This document shows, piece by piece, positions 21,192-31,000 of a DNA stretch of 64,000 nt. Positions within the stretch are counted from its first letter, which is position 1, and every line of letters starts with the position of its first letter. A model generated the notes under the pieces. That model saw only the letters and a program-made list of their open reading frames with translations. It made no database searches and was not told where the DNA came from. The stretch is from Symploca sp. SIO2E9 (GTDB lineage Bacteria; Cyanobacteriota; Cyanobacteriia; Cyanobacteriales; Coleofasciculaceae): NCBI GenBank assembly GCA_010692645.1, contig JAAHGS010000020.1, forward strand, positions 45,231 through 109,230. Direction: 5' to 3'. The position numbers and the translations under genes are program-made.

Positions 21192-22061
21192 CTACTTTGA
21201 GCGCTTCCAATAGATTTCGGTATGATCAGTCTGAATCAACTCATCGTAAATGCCTTGTGCTTTACGGTAATCATTGACGGCTTGTTGGCAAGCATCAATA
21301 TCTCCGTAGTCATCAAAAATTATGTAACCACCAACAGAAAGCTTGGGATAGAGATTCGTCAGTATATCCATAGTTGATTCATACAAATCACCGTCGGCGC
21401 GAATGACTGCCAATTTTTCTACAGGAATACTCGGTAATGTTTCGCAGAACCATCCTTTTAGGAATTTTACCTGATCGTCCAGCAGCCCGTATCTCGAGAA
21501 GTTCACCTTCACTTCTTCCAGTGATACTGCAATTTCTTTGAATAAATGAAGCCACCAACCTGCATCTAGAGGATATTTTTTTGAATTAGGCGCTGGTAAT
21601 CCTTGGAATGAGTCAGCAACCCAGACTGTGCGGTTTTTCACTCCATAAGCTTTAAGAATTGCTCGCATAAAGATACAGGCACCACCTCGCCAGACTCCCG
21701 CTTCAATCAGATCACCTGGAATGTTATTAACCAATACATCTTCAATACAAAATTGTACGGTTTCTAATCGTTTGAAACCAATCATTGTATGCGCCCTACC
21801 TGGAAAAGGGGTATAACCTTTCAACCGATTTTCCTCAACAAGTTGTTTGGATGTGAATCCTTGCAACATTTCAAAAGGATTCATCCCTTTTCTTAAACAA
21901 AAGATAAACACCTTAGCTATTGTTGGTAAACTTATTTGCCCATCCGTTTCTGAGTTTAAGTATATCCAGTCTGTTACGCATCTTTTCATCAGATCTAGAT
22001 ACAAAGCCGAAGCCTTTTCACTTGCTGAAGTAGCTTCTAACAATAAGTTATTTTTTTCCAT
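21192..22061 (-). CDS. TylF/macrocin-type O-methyltransferase
   Basis: This 289-residue protein belongs to the TylF (macrocin O-methyltransferase) family of SAM enzymes. Signatures include LIEAGVWRGGACIFMRA (SAM-binding region, about 140-156), VADSFQGLP, and the metal-site region RADGDLYESTMD followed by GGYIIFDDYG. Because it is embedded in an otherwise complete methoxymalonyl-ACP cassette, it is the likely enzyme that methylates the 2-hydroxyl of hydroxymalonyl-ACP, the FkbG role. Classical FkbG proteins belong to a different SAM-methyltransferase branch, so this would be a functional substitution. It could instead O-methylate another part of the product. The 130-base gap to the next gene holds nothing I recognise. 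Confidence 0.85.
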   Translation of the reverse strand: MEKNNLLLEATSASEKASALYLDLMKRCVTDWIYLNSETDGQISLPTIAKVFIFCLRKGMNPFEMLQGFTSKQLVEENRLKGYTPFPGRAHTMIGFKRLETVQFCIEDVLVNNIPGDLIEAGVWRGGACIFMRAILKAYGVKNRTVWVADSFQGLPAPNSKKYPLDAGWWLHLFKEIAVSLEEVKVNFSRYGLLDDQVKFLKGWFCETLPSIPVEKLAVIRADGDLYESTMDILTNLYPKLSVGGYIIFDDYGDIDACQQAVNDYRKAQGIYDELIQTDHTEIYWKRSK

Positions 22062-22136
22062 GGTTTTTTTTATTGTTTCTTATGGGTAAATCAGATGCAA
22101 ACAATAACTGTGTCGCATTTGACTTGTCACAAATGA

Positions 22137-22388
22137 TTAATTACCTGTAACTACAGCAGTTTTACGTTCGAGTAAACTGGTCATAGCATTTATGGTTCTG
22201 AAGTTCTCAAAATCAAGGTCTTCGTTCTCGATAGGTACTTGAAACTCTTTTTCTATAAATAGAACTAGTTGCATAGCAAACATCGAATTGACAAATCCAA
22301 GAGCAAAGATATCTTCATCATCTTGTAATTCATGATTACCAAAATACTGGGAAAGGAAGTTTTTGATTGTTGTTTTTGCTTCTTTCAT
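22137..22388 (-). CDS. fkbJ: Dedicated acyl carrier protein FkbJ-like
   Basis: This is a free-standing carrier protein of 83 residues. The phosphopantetheine serine sits in LGFVNSMFAMQLVLFIEKEF, where Asn-Ser replaces the usual Asp-Ser. From memory, that variant is typical of FkbJ-type carriers of the glycerate-derived extender unit. It is flanked by the 3-hydroxyacyl dehydrogenase and the methyltransferase genes. FkbH should load it with a glyceryl unit, the two dehydrogenases would oxidise that unit, and a PKS acyltransferase would take the finished methoxymalonyl group from it. Confidence 0.88.
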   Translation of the reverse strand: MKEAKTTIKNFLSQYFGNHELQDDEDIFALGFVNSMFAMQLVLFIEKEFQVPIENEDLDFENFRTINAMTSLLERKTAVVTGN

Positions 22389-22433
22389 ATTGGTCTGTGT
22401 ATATAGATGTATCTGGATTTTTTTTCGTAGTAT

Positions 22434-23288
22434 TCAATTATAGGTATAGAAACCTTGTCCACTTTTACGACCATGCAATCCGGCATCTACCATTTTTTTA
22501 AGCAAGGAGCATGGTCGATATTTGCTATCGTTGAAGCTTTCGTAAAGAACTTCGATAGAAAAAAGAATTGTATCTAATCCAATCAAATCAGCTGTCTCTA
22601 GTGGTCCCATTTTGTGACCAAAGCAAGTTTTGAAGATTCTATCCACCTCTGAGGCTGAAGCTACTTGTTCTTGCAGGATAAAAACAGCTTCATTAATAGT
22701 CAACATTAACACACGGTTAGAAACAAAACCGGGGGAGTCGTTGACTATGATACATTCTTTACCCATTTGAAGCAACAATTTTTTAGCTGTTTCAATTGTT
22801 TCTTGGGAGGTGTGATACCCGCGAATAGTTTCCACGATTGGCTTCATAGGCACGGGGTTCATGAAATGCATGCCTATAACTTGAGCAGCACGCTTGGTTA
22901 CCGAAGCAATACGAGTAATGGGAATAGCAGAGGTGTTGGCAGCAAAGACAGATGCTTTGGGGCAAATTTTATCAATCTTTTCGTAAACCTCTTTTTTTAT
23001 ATCCCATTTTTCTGTAGTGTTTTCAATGACAAATTCTGCTGATTCTAGAAATTGATAATTGGTAGTAAATTTAATTCGCTGTAGGACATCATCTGGACTA
23101 TCACCCTTCTCACTTTTATTGAAGAAACCTTGAAAACGAATATTGTTTCTGATCTCCTGTCGTGCATGATCCAGGATTTCTTCTGAAACATCTACAAGAA
23201 TGACTTGATGACCAGTTTGGGCGAGGTTTTGTGATACCCCAATGCCCATAACACCTGCTCCGACAACACCGACTACTTGAATGTTCAT
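22434..23288 (-). CDS. fkbK: 3-hydroxyacyl-CoA dehydrogenase-like FkbK
   Basis: This NAD-dependent 3-hydroxyacyl-CoA dehydrogenase family protein has 284 residues, the normal length. The Rossmann nucleotide site is at the N-terminus (GVVGAGVMGIGVSQNLA). Further family motifs are AANTSAIPIT, IGMHFMNPVPMKP with the catalytic His, and NDSPGFVSNRVLM. In this setting it is the FkbK/OzmG counterpart that oxidises the primary hydroxyl of glyceryl-ACP. It follows the PKS gene by 38 bases and precedes the small carrier, so the cassette order is fkbK, fkbJ, methyltransferase, fkbI, fkbH. Confidence 0.9.
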   Translation of the reverse strand: MNIQVVGVVGAGVMGIGVSQNLAQTGHQVILVDVSEEILDHARQEIRNNIRFQGFFNKSEKGDSPDDVLQRIKFTTNYQFLESAEFVIENTTEKWDIKKEVYEKIDKICPKASVFAANTSAIPITRIASVTKRAAQVIGMHFMNPVPMKPIVETIRGYHTSQETIETAKKLLLQMGKECIIVNDSPGFVSNRVLMLTINEAVFILQEQVASASEVDRIFKTCFGHKMGPLETADLIGLDTILFSIEVLYESFNDSKYRPCSLLKKMVDAGLHGRKSGQGFYTYN

Positions 23289-23326
23289 TTTCAGATTTAA
23301 CCCATAAAGGTTTTCTTTTGCATTTT

Positions 23327-26300
23327 TTATTTACTGGCAATATCTGACACAAGTTCCTGAACTTCTTCTTCCGTTAGTGCTTCTAGTTTCCCGATAAAGA
23401 TTTTTTCAATAGCCAAAACTAACTCGGCTACAGTGGGAGCTTCAAATAAGATATTTATAGGGATTTCCAAATTGAAGTCTTGACGAAGTTGGGAAATCAT
23501 CTGAGTTCCTATTAGAGAATTCCCACCTAGTTCAAAGAAACTATCGTGGATACCTACCTGTTCAATTCCCAACAACTCTTGATAGCGTTTAGCAATTCTG
23601 TGCTCAGTTTCACTACTAGGAGCAACAAAGGCATTCCTCAAGTTGGGACGTAGGTGAAGTGAAGATTCTACCTGACCATTTGCATCTTCTTCTTTATCTA
23701 GCCGAGATTGACGTTTAATCCACTTATTGATTTGGGTTTTTAAATCTAGCTGTGAGATAACAATCTGAGGAAGTGTACCTTTGGATAGAACACGCTCAAA
23801 AGCCTCTGCAATTTCTTCTGGAACATCAACCAAAAACCAGTCACTGCTGCACCAGTTATTGTCGTTAAGTTGATTTTGCTTGTGAGCAAAGGCATCCAGA
23901 AAAATATTGGCTGAACTATAAGCTGCAAACCCTAATCCTCCCAAAATAGACGAAACTGAGGATATTAGGAGACAATAATCAAGTTTTCTTCCTTGCAAAA
24001 CTTTCTCCAGTGTATATACTCCATACACTTTGGGTTGAAAATGTAATTCACATTCGGGGTAACCTGTTTCGGAAATTGCCGTTAATGATTCTTTGTCAAC
24101 TACTCCTGCAGCATGGATTACTCCATGAATCTTGCCAAACAGCTCCTCCGTCTGCGTAATCGCTGCTTGCATTTGGGCTTGATTAGTCACGTCGGCGCTA
24201 ATGACTAAAACTTCAGCACCTAACTCTTCCAACTCCTGAACTTTCTTGATTCTGATACTTACCCGCTCCTGTTGATCATGGGTTGCTAGCCATTGCTCCC
24301 ATTCTTCTTTAGCAGGTAATCCTGAACGTCCTATCAGTACTAGTTTAGGCTGTACCCTTTGAGCTAGATGTTTTCCTAGTATTAGACCAAGTTTTCCCAA
24401 CCCGCCTGTTATCAGATATACACCGCCTTGCCGCAATCGTGTTCGACCCTGAGTTTTATTATCCAAGCGCACAGACTCAAAGTCTTGGAGCCATCGATGA
24501 TTACCACGGTAAGCGATCGTTAAATCAAATGAAGGAGTAGTCAGTTCTGTCAAAATCTGGTTGATCAGTTTCTCCTCTTGCTGAGTTCCTGGTTGCGGTA
24601 GAACAAGATCAATACTTCGACAGGTAATATTCGGATATTCCTGGGGAATGACATTACACAATCCCAACACAGTTGCTTTCTCTGGAGACAATACATCTGC
24701 GCTTTCAACTTCGTGCATACCGTTAGAAAGTACCCAGAGTTGAAGTGGGTCGGTGATAATTTGTTTTCCGAGAGCCTGGGTGAGAAAGAGCAAACTGTAG
24801 AAACCTAAGTTCTGGGCCTGTTCAAATAGCTCAATTCCTAATTGCGCCTGTTCATCGAGTTTGAGATTCCATGAATGAACTATAGTGTTAGGTAGTTTAT
24901 CCCTGGCACATAGGTCTTTGAGTAAAGCGCTATAGTCATCTGGCTGTCGGGGATTAATTGTATATTCCCCCTGGCTAAGTCTGCTAAATTGCTCTCCCAC
25001 TCTCACGCTGATGACATCTTGGCTCTCATCTTTTAGTCGTTGGGCTATGTGAAGACCTACCCCACATTCATCGACAAACAATAACCAGCAAGAGGTTCGC
25101 TCCTTCAAAGTGCCCATTTCAAATGGAACAGGCGGCATTGATTTTTTCCAGACTGGAATGTAGAACCAGTCTGTTATATCTGGCTTTTTTTCTAAGGAGT
25201 TTTGCCCCGTAGGTATAGTATGTCCCAGTTTAGATGGTTCAACCCAGTAGCGCTGACGTTCAAAGGGATAGGTTGGCAAGGGAATACGATAGCGGTGTTC
25301 ATTAGTATAAAAGCCTGACCAATTTATCCCGACTCCTGAGAGCCATAGCTGACCTAGGGTATTAAGCAAGAAGACTAAATCTGAGTGTTGATTATAGGCA
25401 TCGCGAAGGGAAGGCAGCACAACTTTATCTGCTACCTGCTTACTCTCTAAACACTGCAATGCTAAACTACTTAATGTCTGTCCTGGTCCTACTTCCAATA
25501 GAATCGGTTTCTGTTGCTTCCACAGCTCATTGACTCCATCGGCAAAGCGCACAGGTTGGCACATATGCTTTGTCCAGTAACTGGGATCTGTCGCTTCGGC
25601 TGGTGTAATCCAAGTTCCCGTAACATTGGAGAGATAGGGAATTTGCGGTGGTTTGAGGCTAACAGTTTTCACCAACTCGGTCAAGGAAGAGGAAATCGGC
25701 TCCATCATCTGGGAATGAAAGGCATGGGAAGTTTGCAAACGCCGACAGGCTAATCCTTTTTCCGTCAACTGGTCAGCCAATTGCTCCACAGCGTCTGTGT
25801 CTCCAGCAATCACACAAAGTTTGGCTCCGTTTATTGCTGATAAGGACAGTTTATCACTAAGGAGAGGATGCACCTCTTCTTCTGAAAGGGGAACAGCCAG
25901 CATCGCTCCAGCTGGCAACTGTTGAATCATTTGCGCTCTTTTGGCAACCAGAGTCAGAGCATCTTCTATGGACAAGACTCCAGCCAAAGTTGCCGCAACA
26001 TATTCACCAATGCTGTAGCCAATCATTGCTACAGGACGAATTCCCCACGACATCCACAACTGAGCTAGAGCATACTCAATTACAAAAATAGCTGGTTGGG
26101 TCAGATAGGTTTGATTGAGTTTTTCAGTGGCTTCATCGGCTGGTTGTTGATCACGACCAAGCATCTTGCGCAAATCTAAACCTGATGAAGGTTTGTCGCT
26201 AGCAGAGTTTGGTGGTTGGAAAGCTTCGGAAGCTTGATTCCTATTGGGATAGAGAATGTCTCTTAGATCTAGCTCAAGTAGAGGTTTTAGCAGTTGGCAA

Positions 26301-27961
26301 CATTTATCAACTTGCTCACGAAATACTGGCTCATCCTGGTAAAGCTCCCAAGCCATATTAACGTAATGAGTTCCTAGTCCAGTAAACATGAAGGCAATAT
26401 GACGCTCATCCTTCTCCTGAATACTCGAGAGAACCCGTTTGGGGTCGGTGAATGCGCTGATGGCATCTTCTATATCTTGGCAGACAACTGCCCGTCGATG
26501 GTCAAATTCTCTGCGACCAACCTGAAGAGTGTAAGCAGCATCAGCTAGGTCAATTTCAGGATGTTGCTTGAGGTGTTCAACTAGATTGGCTGTGGCGGTA
26601 TCCAAAGCTGAACTAGTTTTAGCAGATAGGAGCAGTAATTGCCAACGACGGGAGGTTGCTGATGGCTGATTTGGTGGTGCTTCTTCAAGTACCACATGAG
26701 CGTTAGTTCCACCAAAACCAAAGGAACTAACCCCAGCACGGCGAGGTGTGCCGTTGGCTTGCCATTCAGAAAGCTTAGTATTAAGGTAAAATGGACTATT
26801 CTCAAAATCGATTTGAGGATTGGGTGTCTCGAAATTGAGGCTCGGTGGAATTAACTTGTTCTCGAGAGCAAGAGTTGTCTTAATCAAACCTGCTATCCCA
26901 GCAGCTGCGTCTAAATGCCCGATATTGGTTTTCACTGAGCCAATGGCACAGTAGCTTTTTTTATCAGTTGAAAACGCTTGTTTGAGCCCAGCAAATTCAA
27001 TTGGATCGCCCATAGAAGTTCCAGTTCCATGGGTTTCTATGTAGCTAATTGTTTCTGGCTCGACTTCAGCCATTATTTGAGCAGTTCGAATTACTTTGGC
27101 TTGAGCCTCTTCACTGGGTGCTGTGTAGCTAACTTTTACAGCACCATCATTATTAATAGCTGAACCTTTAATAACTGCATAAATATAATCTCTATCAGTA
27201 ATTGCGTCTTCAAGCCGTTTGAGAACAACAACACCAATACCATTGCCTCCAATTGTGCCGTTGGCACGAGCATCAAAAGCAAAGCAATGCCCATCAGGAG
27301 AAATACCTTCTGGACATAAAGTTGCTTCGTTTTGGGGAGCCTTAACGGAAACACCCGCAGCTAAAGCCATGTCACAATCGCCACTTAATAAACTTTGATA
27401 GGCTAAATGGACTGCAACTAATGAACTTGAACAGGCTGTTCCTACACTAAGACTTGGTCCAGTGAGATTTAATTTATAGGAGACACGGGTGGGTACATAA
27501 TCTTTATCAGATGCAAGTAGAACCGGAAAGTATCCTAGAGTCTCTTTCAGATTATTAGGGAAAAGGTTATAAAGTAAGTATGTACTTGCTCCTACTCCAG
27601 CGTAAACTCCTATTGGTCTTTCTTCCCTTTGGGAGTCATAGCCAGCATCTTCAAGAGCTTCCCAAGCATGTTCTAAAAAAAGCCGATGTTGCGGATCCAT
27701 AAGTTCGGCTTCTCTCGGATTAAGACCGAAAAATGAGGCATCGAACAGTTCAATATCTTCTAGTAAAGCAGCTGCTTTTACTTCCTGATTAGACCCATTC
27801 GATTCTATATCTTGTTTCTCCCCATTGGTTTTTGGAAAAACTGAAGTAAACTCGGCTCCGTCTGTTAAATTTTTCCAAAAAAGGTCAATGTTTTTGCTTC
27901 CTGGAAAACGTCCAGAAACGCCAATTATTGCTACTTCTAAACCAGTTTCTTTTGATTGCAT
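23327..27961 (-). CDS. Type I PKS module KS-AT-KR-ACP, possible methoxymalonyl module
   Basis: This modular polyketide synthase has 1544 residues: ketosynthase (Cys177 in GTACSSSL, then ETHGTGT and NIGHLDAAAG), acyltransferase, ketoreductase (LITGGLGKLG, FAAYSSAN) and carrier (Ser1482 in LGGNS). The acyltransferase nucleophile motif reads GYSIGE, with Tyr649 where nearly all family members have His, while the later HAFH motif is of the malonyl type. An extra segment of about 35 residues precedes the acyltransferase core and includes a near-duplicate of LDLRDIL. The gene lies directly upstream of the methoxymalonyl-ACP cassette, so this acyltransferase is my preferred user of that extender; this is inference. 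The C-terminus (VSDIASK) lacks the EIEL docking tail. The upstream neighbour is the Cy-A-PCP module. Confidence 0.92.
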   Translation of the reverse strand: MQSKETGLEVAIIGVSGRFPGSKNIDLFWKNLTDGAEFTSVFPKTNGEKQDIESNGSNQEVKAAALLEDIELFDASFFGLNPREAELMDPQHRLFLEHAWEALEDAGYDSQREERPIGVYAGVGASTYLLYNLFPNNLKETLGYFPVLLASDKDYVPTRVSYKLNLTGPSLSVGTACSSSLVAVHLAYQSLLSGDCDMALAAGVSVKAPQNEATLCPEGISPDGHCFAFDARANGTIGGNGIGVVVLKRLEDAITDRDYIYAVIKGSAINNDGAVKVSYTAPSEEAQAKVIRTAQIMAEVEPETISYIETHGTGTSMGDPIEFAGLKQAFSTDKKSYCAIGSVKTNIGHLDAAAGIAGLIKTTLALENKLIPPSLNFETPNPQIDFENSPFYLNTKLSEWQANGTPRRAGVSSFGFGGTNAHVVLEEAPPNQPSATSRRWQLLLLSAKTSSALDTATANLVEHLKQHPEIDLADAAYTLQVGRREFDHRRAVVCQDIEDAISAFTDPKRVLSSIQEKDERHIAFMFTGLGTHYVNMAWELYQDEPVFREQVDKCCQLLKPLLELDLRDILYPNRNQASEAFQPPNSASDKPSSGLDLRKMLGRDQQPADEATEKLNQTYLTQPAIFVIEYALAQLWMSWGIRPVAMIGYSIGEYVAATLAGVLSIEDALTLVAKRAQMIQQLPAGAMLAVPLSEEEVHPLLSDKLSLSAINGAKLCVIAGDTDAVEQLADQLTEKGLACRRLQTSHAFHSQMMEPISSSLTELVKTVSLKPPQIPYLSNVTGTWITPAEATDPSYWTKHMCQPVRFADGVNELWKQQKPILLEVGPGQTLSSLALQCLESKQVADKVVLPSLRDAYNQHSDLVFLLNTLGQLWLSGVGINWSGFYTNEHRYRIPLPTYPFERQRYWVEPSKLGHTIPTGQNSLEKKPDITDWFYIPVWKKSMPPVPFEMGTLKERTSCWLLFVDECGVGLHIAQRLKDESQDVISVRVGEQFSRLSQGEYTINPRQPDDYSALLKDLCARDKLPNTIVHSWNLKLDEQAQLGIELFEQAQNLGFYSLLFLTQALGKQIITDPLQLWVLSNGMHEVESADVLSPEKATVLGLCNVIPQEYPNITCRSIDLVLPQPGTQQEEKLINQILTELTTPSFDLTIAYRGNHRWLQDFESVRLDNKTQGRTRLRQGGVYLITGGLGKLGLILGKHLAQRVQPKLVLIGRSGLPAKEEWEQWLATHDQQERVSIRIKKVQELEELGAEVLVISADVTNQAQMQAAITQTEELFGKIHGVIHAAGVVDKESLTAISETGYPECELHFQPKVYGVYTLEKVLQGRKLDYCLLISSVSSILGGLGFAAYSSANIFLDAFAHKQNQLNDNNWCSSDWFLVDVPEEIAEAFERVLSKGTLPQIVISQLDLKTQINKWIKRQSRLDKEEDANGQVESSLHLRPNLRNAFVAPSSETEHRIAKRYQELLGIEQVGIHDSFFELGGNSLIGTQMISQLRQDFNLEIPINILFEAPTVAELVLAIEKIFIGKLEALTEEEVQELVSDIASK

Positions 27962-28059
27962 AGTTCTAACCTAGTTTTTATACACAATTAATAGTCTTAC
28001 TTACAGAAGTGACATTTAAAGCCATATCTAGTTAGTAATCTATACTTTACTAATCAAGG

Positions 28060-31000
28060 TTATAGCTTAGCCGTTTTTGATTTTTTAAATTTTTGTCTTA
28101 GGCGATTTTTGCCTGCTGCCAATTGTTTAATCAATTCAGAATGTTGTCGCTCTGGTGATGCTGCTTGCTGAGCTTGGTTTAAGTGTTTAGCCAGAGCACT
28201 AATTGTTGGATACTTAAATAAATCAACTAATGATATATATTCTACATCATTAGGTAAAACTTTTTTGAGTTGACTGTAAATTTTTGTAATTAGTAATGAG
28301 TTGCCACCGATTTCAAAGAAGTTATTATTTACTCCCACTTTTTCTAAATCCAACACTTCTTGCCACACAATAGCAATAATTTCCTCAAGATCATTCTGGG
28401 GTGCTACATAATTAACTTCCAATTCCTGAAGTAAAATTTCAGGATTCGGAAGTGCGCGGCGGTCTACTTTTCCATTGGAGGATAACGGTAAAACTTCCAG
28501 AAAGACGAAAGCTGATGGTATCATGTATTCTGGCAGCTTACTACTAAGAAAATTCCGCAGTTCTTCAATTTTAGGTGTTGCTTTTTTGTCGGGAACTATG
28601 TAAGCTAACAGACGCTCTTTGCTGTGCTGTTTAGCGATCGCACTAACCACTGCTGCTTTCACTGCTGAATGCTGTGTTAACGCCGCCTCAATTTCTCCTG
28701 CTTCAATGCGGTGTCCCCGAATCTTGATCTGGAAATCCGCTCGTCCCAAAAACTCAATATTACCATCCGGCAGATAGCGCCCTAAATCTCCTGTGCGGTA
28801 GATGCGCTCACCTGTGCAAGGATGAGTGATGAAATTGGCGCGGGTTTTTTCTTCATTAAGCCAGTAGCCTTTGGCTAACCCGATCCCAGCGCAACAAAGT
28901 TCTCCTGGAACCCAGGTAGGGCAATCTTCTAATGCCTCATTCAAAACATAATATTTCGTGTTGGCTATCGGTCGACCATAAGGAATGCTCTTCCAAGCTG
29001 GGTCAACTGCTTCGACTGGATACCAAATGTTCCAAAGGGTAGTTTCAGTAGGACCACCAACACTAACCACTTGAACCCCAGTTACAAGTTTTTTGAGTCT
29101 GCTTGGTAGTGTAACTGATATCCAATCTCCGCCAAGAAAAGCCCAGCGCCAACAGGAGGGTAATAACTCAGGACAACCATCAGCATACTCCAACAGCATT
29201 TCCATCATTGTGGGAACTGAGTTCCAAATCGTGACTTTCTCCTGCCGCATTAGCTCGGACCAGTGAGCGGGATCTCTTCTAGCACTTGCATCTGGCATCA
29301 CTAAGGTTCCTCCAGCTGCCAAGATGCCAAAAATGTCATATACAGACATGTCGTGATGTAGTGCAGTTAGAGCCAATAATCGGTCATCAGATCCAATGTT
29401 GAAAAACTGGTTGGTGTAGTTAATCGCGTTAACAGCACCACGATGGGCTATCATCACACCTTTCGGTAAACCGGTAGAACCAGAGGTGTAGAGGACATAA
29501 GCTAAATCATCTGGTTTCTGCACAGGTTCCAAAGACTGCTTGCTTTCGGCTGCCAGTTCTTGAGTGTCTACACAAATCCGCTGGACACCATCTAACCATT
29601 CTAGTCTTTTGTTCAACCAGGACTGAGTTAACACCAGTTGAACTTCACCATTGTCTAGTAGATACCACAAGCGCTCTTTTGGTAAAGTCGGATCAATAGG
29701 CAGATATGCGGCTCCGGAATTCAAAATTCCCATAACTGTTACAATCTGCTCCCATCCTTTCTCCATAACCACCGCTACCAGTTGGTTGGGAGTTACCCCC
29801 AATGACCGAAGCTTATGAGCAACCTGATTTGACAGTTCGTATAACTCCTGATAGCTTAGGCAGCGCTGGGATGAAATAATCGCACACTCATTTCCCCTAA
29901 CTTGCACTTGTGCTGCAAACAAAGTATGCAGCATCTGATCAGAAATCGGTGCAACTGTAGCATTGACGAGACACCGCTGCGCTAACTGAGCAGGAGGTAC
30001 TAATTGTCGGTTAGTCTCAAGCCAAGCAGCCTCTGAAGTTGCCAGTTGTTTGATGAAATGGCAATAAGTCTCAAACATGTGGTTGATTAAACCTTCAGGG
30101 AAAAGTTCCTCAACCACATCCCAGTTAAACGTCAATTCCCCCTTTTCCTCCCAGACTTGAACATCCATCCAAGCCTGGGAAGCTTGACTGATACCATAGA
30201 CCATTTCTCCAAAATGGCTGAACGTTAAGGTTTCCTGACCAAGTGAACTAAAGCCTAGGGTGCTAGTAAATATGACGGGCATAGCGCTGGGAGCTGCACC
30301 TTTTCTCTGAGCCAGTTCCCGCACAACTTGCACTCCACTGATGTAGCGATGTTCTAAATCTCGCCATAATTGCTGCTGTAGTCGAACAGAGCGGTTAGTA
30401 AATGATTCAGGGGTTGAATTGTCTACTGCCAATAGGGTGACAGAGGTAAAGTCTCCTAAGATATCATTGACTTGGGAATGCAGTGGCAGACGATTAAACA
30501 GGGCTAGATTAATGGTAAATTTGGGGTCTTTGCTCCAAACTGTCAAAATTTCTGCAAAAGCGGCAAGTAAGACCCCAGAAGGGGTTAAACCAGCTTGAGT
30601 TGCTCGCTGCTTCAACTTCTGCCATTGAGTTTGCTCTAAACGCCCATCATAACGCTTGCAGATGTGCTGCTTGAGTTCCTTGGGATTCTTAGCTAGCGGT
30701 AAGTCCGGAGCAGGTGGTAAGCTATCTAGGCGGTTGAACCAATATTGTTGCGATCGCTTGTACAATTGAGTCTCTTGCAAAGCTTGCTCTGCTAAGACAT
30801 AATCCCGAAATGAAAGTTCTAGTGGCTGTAATTCTACCTGAGGATTTTTGTAAAGTTGAAACCATTCATCAAATAGACGAAACAGACTCCAAGCATCGAA
30901 TACCTGCAAATCGTAGCTAACATGCAACCGGACACGTTCCCCATCCAAACATGTCGCCCTAAACTCGAATAATGGCCATTGGTCAGCTGGCAATACCTGA

